From an uncultured Pseudomonadales bacterium (GTDB taxonomy: Bacteria; Pseudomonadota; Gammaproteobacteria; Pseudomonadales; Azotimanducaceae): a DNA stretch of 35,171 bases. Numbering within the stretch: the first letter of the stretch is position 1; every line of letters begins with the position of its first letter. The DNA lies in assembly GCA_905182095.1 (NCBI GenBank), contig CAJJAQ010000170.1:1-35171 (forward strand), read 5' to 3'. The notes below the pieces were generated by a model. It ran no database searches. It saw only the letters and a list, made by a program, of their open reading frames with translations, and had not been told where the DNA came from. The translations under genes and the position numbers were made by a program. This document shows positions 15,329-22,523 of the stretch, piece by piece.

Positions 15329-16786
15329 ATGACTGTTTTTAGGCATGGATTTTTTGTTTTGGGGTTATCCCTTATCAGTTGCTGGGCCGTAGCACAGTCA
15401 GGCCTACCTGCTGAATCATCGACCCAAACGCAAAGAGTGATGCAGTTAGTTGAGAGCCAGCGCGATCGTTCGGTAGCCATTGCAGATGAGCTTTGGCAGT
15501 TGGCGGAGATGGGTTATTTGGAGACAAAAAGTAGTCAGTCTTTGCAGGACTATTTGGGTGAACATGAATTTGACGTAGTGACTCAAGTTGCAGACATTCC
15601 AACGGCCTTTGTTGCAACCTATGGCAGCGGCGGCCCAACCATTGCAATTTTGGCTGAATTTGATGCATTACCCGGTTTGAATCAAGGCGCTGTGGCTACT
15701 CGGCAAATCACCAAACAAGATGCTGCGGGTCATGCCTGTGGTCATCACCTGTTTGGTGCAGCATCAACCTCAGCTGCCGTTGCATTAGCCAAGTGGTTAG
15801 ACGAGTCTGGTACGCCGGGAACGATAAAGCTGGTGGGGACCCCTGCGGAAGAGGGTGGTTCTGGGAAAGTTTATCTAGCAAGAGCAGGCGTATTTGATGA
15901 TGTCGATGTGGTGTTGCACTGGCATCCCGGTGACAGTAACTCCGCCTCGCCTTCTAGCAGCACAGCGAACAAGTCTGGGCGCTTCACTTTTCATGGGCAG
16001 GCAGCTCACGCCGCCTCTGCACCTGATCGCGGCCGTTCCGCTTTAGATGGTGTTGAAGCCATGAACTACATGGTGAATTTAATGCGTGAACACGTACCGC
16101 AAACCAGTCGCATCCACTATGTGATTACCGACGGCGGCGACGCGCCGAATATTGTCCCGGAACGTGCTCAAGTTTATTACTACGTTAGGCACCCTGAAAA
16201 AGAGCAGGTGGTGAAGCTGTTTGAGCGCGTGTCGAATGCTGCGCAAGCGGCTGCTCTGGGTACAGATACTCAGGTAGATATTGAGGTTATGCATGGCAAC
16301 TATGCAGTACTACCTAATTATACGCTGTCCCGGTTAGTCTACGACAATTTACTTAAGCTAGGTGGCATTAACTACAGTCCTCAAGAGCAAGATTTTGCGG
16401 AAAAAATTCGCCAGTCATTGCCCGGCGCAAAGAAGGCCTTAGGTTCGCAAACGCAAATTCAGCCTTATAAATTTCAGCAAGGCATGGGTTCAACAGATGT
16501 AGGTGATGTGAGTTGGCTGGTGCCCACCGTTGGATTTAGAACCGCTACTTGGGTGCCGGGAACGCCGGCCCACAGTTGGCAGGCTGTGGCTGCCGGCGGC
16601 ACAACAATTGGCCATAAAGGTATGATCTTGGCGACTAAACTGCTGGCTAAAACCGCTGTGGATTTGTTCCGACACCCTTCTACTATTGAAGCGGCGACAG
16701 ATGAGCTGAAACGCGCTCAGGGCGAAGATTTCAATTACTCCGCGCTGTTGGGTGATCGTCTGCCACCTTTAGATTACCGGCGTTAA
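15329..16786 (+). CDS. Secreted M20-family amidohydrolase (AbgB-like)
   Basis: A 485-residue metallopeptidase-fold hydrolase. It begins with a signal peptide (hydrophobic core FFVLGLSLISCWA, likely cleavage after AVAQ or nearby), so it is exported, unlike cytoplasmic E. coli AbgB. The metal-binding motif HACGHH is at residues 136-141, the TPAEEGG motif with the catalytic glutamate at about 171-177, and LHWHP with two His at 196-200. The lid/dimerisation domain follows (GRFTFHGQAAHAA, ARD-like RGRSALDGVEAMNYM). Closest family pattern: aminobenzoyl-glutamate hydrolase subunit B. It should hydrolyse an N-acyl amino acid or amide bond. GGGGAAAGAG directly upstream is a strong ribosome site. The next gene starts two bases after the stop, so they are certainly co-transcribed. 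Confidence 0.9.
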   Translation: MTVFRHGFFVLGLSLISCWAVAQSGLPAESSTQTQRVMQLVESQRDRSVAIADELWQLAEMGYLETKSSQSLQDYLGEHEFDVVTQVADIPTAFVATYGSGGPTIAILAEFDALPGLNQGAVATRQITKQDAAGHACGHHLFGAASTSAAVALAKWLDESGTPGTIKLVGTPAEEGGSGKVYLARAGVFDDVDVVLHWHPGDSNSASPSSSTANKSGRFTFHGQAAHAASAPDRGRSALDGVEAMNYMVNLMREHVPQTSRIHYVITDGGDAPNIVPERAQVYYYVRHPEKEQVVKLFERVSNAAQAAALGTDTQVDIEVMHGNYAVLPNYTLSRLVYDNLLKLGGINYSPQEQDFAEKIRQSLPGAKKALGSQTQIQPYKFQQGMGSTDVGDVSWLVPTVGFRTATWVPGTPAHSWQAVAAGGTTIGHKGMILATKLLAKTAVDLFRHPSTIEAATDELKRAQGEDFNYSALLGDRLPPLDYRR

Positions 16787-16787
16787 C

Positions 16788-17636
16788 ATGCGCATTGGTC
16801 TACTCCACCCGGGACAAATGGGTGTATCAATCGGCCTAAGTTTGCTCGCCAGTGATCATGAGGTGGGCTGGGTCAGCGAAGGGCGCAGTGCCGATAGTCG
16901 CAATAGAGCTAAACAGTTTGAGGCATTTGCAGTCTTAGACGATATGGCCGTATGGGCCGATGGCATAATCAGTATATGCCCCCCGGATGCGGCTATTGCT
17001 CAAGCTCAGGCAGTTTACTCCACGGCTTTTGATGGTCTTTATGTTGATGCCAATGCCATCGCATCGAGCAGTGCGAAAAAGATCTCAGAAATATTTGGCG
17101 CTGGCGCCTATGTAGATGGCGGGGTAATTGGTCCACCGGCTTTGAGTGCGGGTACCACGCGGCTGTATTTGTCCGGGCAACACGCAGTTAGGGTGGCTGG
17201 CTGGTTTACTCAGGGTTTTCTGCAGGCCATAGCCTTGCCAGCATCAGATCACGCCAATTCAATGGTTGCAGCGTCTTCATTGAAAATGGCATACGCCGCG
17301 CACTCAAAAGGTTCTAGTGCATTACTGCTGGCAGTCAATGCTCTGGCTGCCAATAGTGGTGTCAGTGAAGCGCTTAAGGCCGAGTGGGACATCTCACAAC
17401 CTGGGTTGAATCAAATTAGTCAGGCAACAGCCAAAGCCACCTCGCCTAAGGCATGGCGCTTTGCCGGTGAAATGCTGGAAATCAGCGAGACCTTTAAAGC
17501 TCAAGGACTGTCGGGAGATTTCCACCAAGGGGCCGCAGATATTTTTGCCAGTATGGCAAACCTGAAAGACCAGCCTAGTGCTGATCTAGATCAGGTGATA
17601 AGCGAAATACTCGGTTCGGAGTGTCCAGGGGGTTAA
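16788..17636 (+). CDS. NAD(P)-binding 6-phosphogluconate dehydrogenase-like protein (DUF1932)
   Basis: A 282-residue protein. The N-terminal Rossmann domain opens with MRIGLLHPGQMGVSIG, the nucleotide-binding glycine pattern of the beta-hydroxyacid dehydrogenase superfamily, where GxGxMG is replaced by HPGQMG. A second motif, GIISICPPD, is at about residue 64-72, and GAYVDGGVIGPP occurs near 105-116, as in DUF1932 proteins. A helical C-terminal domain contains SSLKMAYAAHSKGSSALL, with the Lys (about 171) that is catalytic in the wider family. The reaction is an NAD(P)-dependent oxidation or reduction of a hydroxyacid-like compound; substrate unknown. It is last in a likely three-gene cluster, with no gap to the M20 gene. 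Confidence 0.85.
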   Translation: MRIGLLHPGQMGVSIGLSLLASDHEVGWVSEGRSADSRNRAKQFEAFAVLDDMAVWADGIISICPPDAAIAQAQAVYSTAFDGLYVDANAIASSSAKKISEIFGAGAYVDGGVIGPPALSAGTTRLYLSGQHAVRVAGWFTQGFLQAIALPASDHANSMVAASSLKMAYAAHSKGSSALLLAVNALAANSGVSEALKAEWDISQPGLNQISQATAKATSPKAWRFAGEMLEISETFKAQGLSGDFHQGAADIFASMANLKDQPSADLDQVISEILGSECPGG

Positions 17637-17669
17637 GCCCCCCCCCCCAATCCCCAGTTTTTGGATTGG
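17628..17669. terminator. C11 tract and hairpins between convergent genes
   Basis: Five G at 17628-17632, TTAAG, then eleven C at 17638-17648 can fold into a G5/C5 hairpin overlapping the stop codon. A second perfect inverted repeat, CCAATCC (17647-17653) with GGATTGG (17663-17669), has a T-rich loop. The region lies between genes converging at 17636 and 17764 and probably ends transcription. The long C homopolymer is prone to slippage. Confidence 0.5.
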
Positions 17670-17763
17670 GTAGCAATCCCCAAGCTTATGCTTAAGTCTC
17701 ATTACCAGGAGTTTTTACCCAGAGCCTCTTCTTACAGCTAAACCCTAGCACCAAATCTCAATG

Positions 17764-18450
17764 CTAAGTAAGCTGACCACTGCCATCGTGGAGGGTACTG
17801 TTCACGTGTGCATTGTCATTAAATGCTCGAACCTTAATCTCGTCACCGTTAATGACAATGCGCGAGATCGAGCCGTTGTCCGCACCATTAAAGGCAAACG
17901 GCTGTGCGCCACTGGCCTTGGCAAGGATATGACCAATAACCCCGCCGTGAACCACAGCAACTACATTCTGATTTGGGTGAGCTTTGTGGATCCGCGTTAG
18001 ACCCGCCATTACACGTGTATTTAGCGTCTCCCAACTCTCTGCGCCGGGTATTAAATCCCAGCGTTGCTGTTCCTGCATTTGCGTAAATATGGGGTCGCCT
18101 GCCGCTGCGCGTATGCGCATTACGCCGCCTTCCCAGTCGCCGAGAAATACTTCTCTGAGGTCTGCCTCAACAATAGGGGTTAGGCCTAGGTGGCGGCACA
18201 GTGGTGCGGCTGTCTGGTGGGTTCTTTGCAGGCTGGTGACATAAATGGCGTCAATGTCTTCGCCTTTTAATCGCTCCCCCACCATTTCTGCTTGCTGCTC
18301 GCCGTTGGCGTGTAACTCAGGGTCGCCGTGTCCGTCCACAAGTGGAAACGGATTTTCCTCTGATGCTGCTCTAGATTCACCGTGGCGAACTAAAGTGATT
18401 TGCGTGGCACCTTCCGGTGCCTGATAACTGTGTTGTCGATACTGGGCCAT
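17764..18450 (-). CDS. Histidine phosphatase family protein
   Basis: A 228-residue member of the phosphoglycerate-mutase-like superfamily. The phosphohistidine motif is RHGE at 22-25, the phosphate-pocket arginine is in SLQRTHQTA (Arg76), the acid loop is DLREVFLGDWEG (about 98-108), and the second histidine is in VVHGG (His168). All expected catalytic residues are present. Family members dephosphorylate sugar phosphates, phosphoproteins or nucleotide-like compounds; no specific substrate can be read. The ATG at 18450 has GAGAAG upstream. It lies 12 bases after the acyl-CoA carboxyltransferase gene on the same strand and should be co-transcribed with it. Cytoplasmic. Confidence 0.88.
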   Translation of the reverse strand: MAQYRQHSYQAPEGATQITLVRHGESRAASEENPFPLVDGHGDPELHANGEQQAEMVGERLKGEDIDAIYVTSLQRTHQTAAPLCRHLGLTPIVEADLREVFLGDWEGGVMRIRAAAGDPIFTQMQEQQRWDLIPGAESWETLNTRVMAGLTRIHKAHPNQNVVAVVHGGVIGHILAKASGAQPFAFNGADNGSISRIVINGDEIKVRAFNDNAHVNSTLHDGSGQLT

Positions 18451-18462
18451 AAATACTTCTCG

Positions 18463-20013
18463 TTAAGGGCGGTAGCCAAAGTTAGGTGGATCTGTTCTTA
18501 ATGCGCGCTGGGCAAGTTTTGCCCATTGGCATAGGTATGCTCGGGTTTTGCGTGGATCGATTATTTCTTCGATCTCAAAAAATTCAGCAGAGCGGTAGGG
18601 CGAACGTAAATTGTTTAAACGCTCTTTAATTTTTGCAAGGTGTGCGTCTGGATTTTCCGCTGCCGCAATTTCGGCCTTATAGGCCACCTCTATGCCGCCT
18701 TCGATAGGCAGTGAGCCCCAGTCACCAGACGGCCACGCCGCGCGAAAATGATGGCTGCCGGGTTTGTGGTTGCCTGCGCCAGCAACGCCAAAAGCTTTGC
18801 GGATAACCACGCAGCAAAACGGCGTTGTTAGCTGACCAAGGGCTGCCAACGCAGCAGAGCCATAGCGAATGGTGGCCTCTTCTTCAGATTGCTTACCAAT
18901 CAAAAATCCGGGGCAGTCTTCCAAATGGATAACCGGTAGGTGAAAGGTGGAAGCCAAATCTAGCAAGCGGATAAGTTTGCGTGATGAATCTGCTGTCCAA
19001 GCGCCGCCGTAAACCCTTGGGTTTTCAGCAAATACTGCCACCGGAATACCGTTAAAGCGCGCCAATCCTGTGATCAGCGAGCGACCCCACTTACGCCCCA
19101 TTTCGAAAAACGAGCCTTCATCACAAACGGATTCCAGCAACTGGTGCATTTTGTAAACCTGTCTCGGTTCTTTGGGCACAAGGGTGAGTAAGCTCTCGTC
19201 CTCTCGCTTTGGGTCATCTGTGCATTCAATGACAGGCGGCAACTCGTCTACGCTGCTGGGCAGGTAGGACAAAAACTGTCGGGCCATTGCAAAGGCCTCT
19301 TCTTCAGTGTCGGCAACATCATCAATGGCACCGTTGCGGGTATGGATTTTGTACGACCCCAATTCTTCTTTACTGACATCACCCAAGCTTGCCCAATCCA
19401 CCAATGCTGGCCCGGCAATCATCATTTGTGCACTGTCTTTAACAATCACTGAATAGTGCGATGTGGCCACGCGAGCTGCGCCCATGCCTGCAACTGAGCC
19501 CAGCGCCAGTGATACAGAGGGCGCTATGGAAAGGTGAGAGACCACTGTTTCCCAGCCGCGTAGTTCTGGAATATAAGTGCGCCCAGCTGTTTCAATGGTT
19601 TTTACCGAGCCGCCGCCGCCCATGCCATCTATTAATCGGAGGTGGGGCAGACGTAGTTCAGCTGCTAAACCTTCTGCTCGAGTGCGTTTGCCGGCAATAG
19701 AAGCGTCAGCCGACCCGCCTCTTACGGTGAAGTCATCGCCAGATAAAATAATCGGTCGATCATCAATGTCTGCTGTGCCAAAAACGAAGTTAGAGGGCGT
19801 AAAAGCTATTAGTTTGCCGTCTTCGTCGTATTCACCGACACCGGCCAAGGTACCTATTTCGTGGAAAGTGTCACTGTCAGCAACTTTGCCAATACGTTCA
19901 CGGATGGTGAGTTTGTTAAACTCGTGTTGCCGAGCAACTTTTTCTTCGCCACCCATTTTGTAGGCCAATTCTGCCCTACTGTGCATTTCTTCAATTTCTT
20001 TGTCCCAACTCAC
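18463..20013 (-). CDS. Acyl-CoA carboxylase beta subunit (carboxyltransferase)
   Basis: A 516-residue carboxyltransferase with N- and C-terminal crotonase-fold halves, the normal length for propionyl-/acetyl-/methylcrotonyl-CoA carboxylase beta chains. Visible family segments are LTIRERI near the N terminus, GGSADASIAGKRTRAEGL, LALGSVAGMGAARVATSHYSVIV (oxyanion region), GGAWTADSSRKLIRLLDLASTFHLPVIHLEDCPGF, and GAGNHKPGS in the second half. It transfers carboxylate from biotin to an acyl-CoA and needs a biotinylated alpha subunit, which is not adjacent; the biotin carboxylase starting at 35018 is far away. GTG start at 20013 behind GGAGAGAG. Followed by the histidine phosphatase after 12 bases. 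The acyl substrate is not determined. Confidence 0.9.
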   Translation of the reverse strand: MSWDKEIEEMHSRAELAYKMGGEEKVARQHEFNKLTIRERIGKVADSDTFHEIGTLAGVGEYDEDGKLIAFTPSNFVFGTADIDDRPIILSGDDFTVRGGSADASIAGKRTRAEGLAAELRLPHLRLIDGMGGGGSVKTIETAGRTYIPELRGWETVVSHLSIAPSVSLALGSVAGMGAARVATSHYSVIVKDSAQMMIAGPALVDWASLGDVSKEELGSYKIHTRNGAIDDVADTEEEAFAMARQFLSYLPSSVDELPPVIECTDDPKREDESLLTLVPKEPRQVYKMHQLLESVCDEGSFFEMGRKWGRSLITGLARFNGIPVAVFAENPRVYGGAWTADSSRKLIRLLDLASTFHLPVIHLEDCPGFLIGKQSEEEATIRYGSAALAALGQLTTPFCCVVIRKAFGVAGAGNHKPGSHHFRAAWPSGDWGSLPIEGGIEVAYKAEIAAAENPDAHLAKIKERLNNLRSPYRSAEFFEIEEIIDPRKTRAYLCQWAKLAQRALRTDPPNFGYRP

Positions 20014-20049
20014 ATCTCTCTCCTCTTATTATCCCCAGATGAATCCGTT

Positions 20050-20346
20050 TTAAGCGCGCGTGCCCTTGAAGTCAGCATTGCCGAAAGCGCCCAGTTTTAC
20101 TGACCCAGTGATTTCGTCTCCGGCAACCGTGGCAGAAAATTCAAGGTTCATAGGCATGGGTGAAGTGATGCTGGTGGTCCAAGACAAGTTGTCACCGTCG
20201 ACCTTGCCATCGGTAATTGCCATCTCGCCCTGAGGACTTTGCATGGTGCCGCTGAGTTCGCCGCTGTTGGTTGTGAGTACTAACGTACCGGTTTGCGCGC
20301 CCATAGGGGTATTAATTGTAGTTGTCCAACTGCCGTCTGCGCTCAT
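20050..20346 (-). CDS. Small beta-rich hypothetical protein
   Basis: A 98-residue protein from the ATG at 20346, which has GGAGAAA seven bases upstream. The frame extends to 20382, but the extra 12 residues lack a ribosome site. It is made of alternating strands with many Ser/Thr/Gly (GSWTTTINTPMG, LVLTTNSGELSGTM, GDNLSWTTSITSP, EFSATVAGDEITGSVKLG), reminiscent of small lipocalin-like or one-sheet proteins in which each strand pair ends in a turn. There is no signal peptide or cysteine. It sits 36 bases before the carboxyltransferase gene and likely shares its transcript, suggesting a link to acyl-CoA metabolism. I do not recognise a named family. Confidence 0.75.
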   Translation of the reverse strand: MSADGSWTTTINTPMGAQTGTLVLTTNSGELSGTMQSPQGEMAITDGKVDGDNLSWTTSITSPMPMNLEFSATVAGDEITGSVKLGAFGNADFKGTRA

Positions 20347-20615
20347 GGTTTTTCTCCAATAGTGAAGCGCTGAGTATGTCATACCCTTGAATGCGTCAAA
20401 ACTATGTGGGGAAACTTTCCTTTTGCGTGAATTTTCAGTGCATTGATCTAGTGTTGAAGGAGAGCACCAGCCAGTGCGTGGCTGCCTAATTTGGCAGGTT
20501 TTTTTCTACTTACGTGGGTAGAGGGTTGAAATTTTGCCAACTGGTTCGCCTTTTAGCCGTAAAAACTCAGGCATAGGTAGTTGCGACGGGCTTCTAAGCT
20601 ACTCTTACGCTCCAA

Positions 20616-20649
20616 TCATATTGGTCATATTGGTCATATTGGTCATATT
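20616..20649. repeat. 9-bp tandem repeat TCATATTGG x3.8
   Basis: Three exact copies of TCATATTGG (20616-20642) plus a partial TCATATT. It lies about 120-150 bases before the DUF805 start and may overlap its promoter region. Confidence 0.85.
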
Positions 20650-20723
20650 TGTAGTTTAGGAAGTTTTGCCAAACTAGCTCTCGCCCAGGCGAATGAAAGA
20701 GAACAGCTGCAAGCAAACAGAAA

Positions 20724-20756
20724 GACGACATAAGGACAACATAAGGACAACATAAG
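20724..20756 (+). repeat. 11-bp repeat carrying Shine-Dalgarno-like cores, three copies
   Basis: GACGACATAAG, GACAACATAAG and GACAACATAAG are head-to-tail. Each junction makes the ribosome-site-like string AAGGA, and the last copy runs into AAGGGG 11 bases before the DUF805 ATG. The repeat therefore multiplies a ribosome-binding-like element in the leader of this gene. Confidence 0.8.
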
Positions 20757-20769
20757 GGGCATTTTTTAG

Positions 20770-21129
20770 ATGAACTATTTTAGTGACGCGCTACTCAAGT
20801 ATGGCGACTTCGGCAGTAGAACCAAGAGAAGAGACTATTGGATGTTTATTCTCTTTTATCTATTTCTTAGCTCAATGGCGCGAGTCTTAGATTTAGTGCT
20901 CGGATTTGGTCTGGGTTTAGGGCTGGGGTTTAGTCTTGTGAGTTGGTTTTTTTCCCTCGCTACGCTGATACCCTTGATAGCTGTTACAGCCAGAAGGTTG
21001 CACGATACGAGCCGCAGCGGCTGGTGGATGCTGCTTGGTTTTGTCCCGTTAGTGGGCCTAATAATTCTTATTATATTTTTGTCTCAGAAAAGCCAAGCCA
21101 ATAACCAATATGGCGAAAGTCCAGAGTAG
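20770..21129 (+). CDS. DUF805 family inner-membrane protein
   Basis: A 119-residue membrane protein with the DUF805 pattern: an N-terminal amphipathic part YGDFGSRTKRRDYWMFILF, three to four membrane helices including a glycine-leucine rich one (LGFGLGLGLGF), and the family hallmark ARRLHDTSRSGWW at about residues 74-86. Length is normal. Function of the family is not established. The start ATG at 20770 follows AAGGGGC with a T-rich spacer. It is convergent with the small membrane protein of the sigma factor operon, with stops adjoining at 21129/21130. Confidence 0.88.
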   Translation: MNYFSDALLKYGDFGSRTKRRDYWMFILFYLFLSSMARVLDLVLGFGLGLGLGFSLVSWFFSLATLIPLIAVTARRLHDTSRSGWWMLLGFVPLVGLIILIIFLSQKSQANNQYGESPE

Positions 21130-21474
21130 CTATTCGCTAGACTTTAATCCGATAAAACCCAATGCCCCGAGGAATAAGCCAATGCCCACGGTTATGCTCA
21201 GTGCCAGAGCAGATTGAGAAATTTGAAATATTGCTTGCAGCGCCGCGGTGAATATCCAGCCAAAGGCGTTGTCTATGGGGTTCCCTGGGTTGATGAAAAA
21301 TACCCCAACCACTAAGAGATTAATTAAGGCGATTGAGAAAAGGATTTTCTGCAATTTGCCCTTAGAATGCTGTGAAGCAATTTTTGCCATAACGGCAAAC
21401 CCGAACAATTCACTATTTTGCAGATGATATTTGGTTTCTTTCTCGCGCTGTAAAATACTTTCAAATTCGTTCAT
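21130..21474 (-). CDS. Small membrane protein downstream of the ECF sigma factor (candidate anti-sigma)
   Basis: A 114-residue protein starting at the ATG at 21474, whose A is shared with the TGA stop of the sigma factor gene; AAGAAGG upstream serves as ribosome site. The TTG one codon earlier is less likely. The first 40 residues are polar and cytoplasmic (NEFESILQREKETKYHLQNSE), followed by two to three membrane helices. No zinc-binding HxxxCxxC motif of ZAS anti-sigma factors is present. The tight translational coupling to a sigma factor gene and the cytoplasmic-head/membrane-tail layout suggest an unconventional anti-sigma factor, but this is inference from context only. Confidence 0.72.
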   Translation of the reverse strand: MNEFESILQREKETKYHLQNSELFGFAVMAKIASQHSKGKLQKILFSIALINLLVVGVFFINPGNPIDNAFGWIFTAALQAIFQISQSALALSITVGIGLFLGALGFIGLKSSE

Positions 21475-22061
21475 CAAATTACCTTCTTCTTTTTGTCTCT
21501 AGCATTTGGGGCATTTGGGGAGTCTTTGGCGTTTTGCTCAAGCTTGCCAAGCTTCTGCGTGGCTCTACTGAGTTTTGATTTTACGGTACCCGGATTGAGC
21601 GCCATCAACTCACCTATTTCTGCAATTTTAAATTCGTAGACAAAACGCAAAATCACCAGCGCACGCTCTTCCATGTTGAGTGGTTTTATCAGCGCCACAA
21701 AAGCTCTGTCCATTTCTGGCTCCGGTGTATGGAAACCTTCAAGGGATTCTTCGTAGGAGTTAGAGAGGTTAAAGGCATCTGAGGAAACGTAAGCGTTTTC
21801 TTTTTTTATTGCGTCTTTAAAGCAGTTAACCGCAATGCCTGCTATCCAATGTTTAAACGCTTTGTTGCGATCAAAGCTTTTCAGATAAGTAAACGCATTG
21901 AGAAAAGTTTGTTGAGTAATGTCCTGGGCTAAAGCCCTGTTGCCACTGGTCAGTCGCATATTCAGCCCAAAAACATAATCGCTGTGGCGCTGCACAAGGG
22001 GGCCAAAGTGGAATGCCCCCTCAGCAAGCGTGCGACGTACAAGTTCCGGGTCTGGAATCAT
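21474..22061 (-). CDS. ECF-type RNA polymerase sigma factor
   Basis: A 195-residue sigma-70 family protein of extracytoplasmic-function type. Region 2 is at about residues 20-85 (SDYVFGLNMRLTSGNRALAQDITQQTFLNAFTYLKSFD, with the -10 recognition segment ending HWIAGIAVNCFKD). Region 4 is at about 125-175 (LNMEERALVILRFVYEFKIAEIGELMALNPGTVKSKLSRATQKL), the helix-turn-helix for -35 binding. A basic tail follows. It starts four bases after the DUF6249-like gene and overlaps the next gene by one base, so it is embedded in an operon with a GIN-domain secreted protein. It probably controls its own operon in response to an envelope signal. Confidence 0.9.
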   Translation of the reverse strand: MIPDPELVRRTLAEGAFHFGPLVQRHSDYVFGLNMRLTSGNRALAQDITQQTFLNAFTYLKSFDRNKAFKHWIAGIAVNCFKDAIKKENAYVSSDAFNLSNSYEESLEGFHTPEPEMDRAFVALIKPLNMEERALVILRFVYEFKIAEIGELMALNPGTVKSKLSRATQKLGKLEQNAKDSPNAPNARDKKKKVI

Positions 22062-22064
22062 TGG

Positions 22065-22475
22065 CTAAACTTGGCTGTCTTTCTGTTGAGCGTTTTGCTG
22101 AGCGTCTTTTTGGTAAAAACCAAAGCCGCTCATTGCCAGACCAAAGAGGGCAAAGCACAGGCCTAACCCCACAACAAAATCCCCATGTCGGCCAAAGCCA
22201 ACGTAGCCTAGGCAGGCAACGCCTAGTCCGAAGCCGAGAGTTAAAATTCCTCGTCTTAAGTCGTTTCTAGCAGATACTTCTTTGTAGCCCGGAATACCGC
22301 GCAGCAATTCTGGGGCAATTTGCTGGCCACTGTTTATAAGCACCTGCAACGACTCATGGAACAACCGGTCTCGGTTGCGTTCATATTTATAGTAAATGTG
22401 GACAATAAGGGCTGGCAATCCAAAAGCCATAACAATAGCCAACACCGGAATCAGTAGGTCTTCTAATAAATGCAT
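22065..22475 (-). CDS. DUF6249-like membrane protein
   Basis: A 136-residue protein with one N-terminal membrane helix (LLIPVLAIVMAFGLPALIVHIYY), a cytoplasmic stretch with the family-like pattern YERNRDRLFHESLQVLINSGQQIAPELL, and two close helices near the C terminus (LRRGILTLGFGLGVACLGY and DFVVGLGLCFALFGLAMSGFG). The helix / 'R.R..HE.L..LI..GQ.IPPELL' / two helices layout is what I know of DUF6249 proteins, which commonly lie beside ECF sigma genes. The ATG at 22475 has AGGAAAAAC upstream. It is second in the four-gene minus-strand operon. Function unknown; membrane signalling component is an inference. Confidence 0.72.
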   Translation of the reverse strand: MHLLEDLLIPVLAIVMAFGLPALIVHIYYKYERNRDRLFHESLQVLINSGQQIAPELLRGIPGYKEVSARNDLRRGILTLGFGLGVACLGYVGFGRHGDFVVGLGLCFALFGLAMSGFGFYQKDAQQNAQQKDSQV

Positions 22476-22523
22476 ATGTTTTTCCTTTACGAGGATTGTG
22501 CGTCCATGTTGTGAAGTGGGCAG

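Larger units (their letters stand above)
20347..20769. other. Divergent intergenic region with two repeat arrays
   Basis: No coding sequence seen between the minus-strand small protein and the plus-strand DUF805 gene. It contains the TCATATTGG repeat (20616-20649) and the GACAACATAAG repeat (20724-20756). Confidence 0.6.

Noticed and set aside
21130-21474. Standard zinc-binding anti-sigma factor
   Set aside because: No HxxxCxxC motif and no cysteine in the N-terminal part; only the gene coupling suggests a regulatory role.
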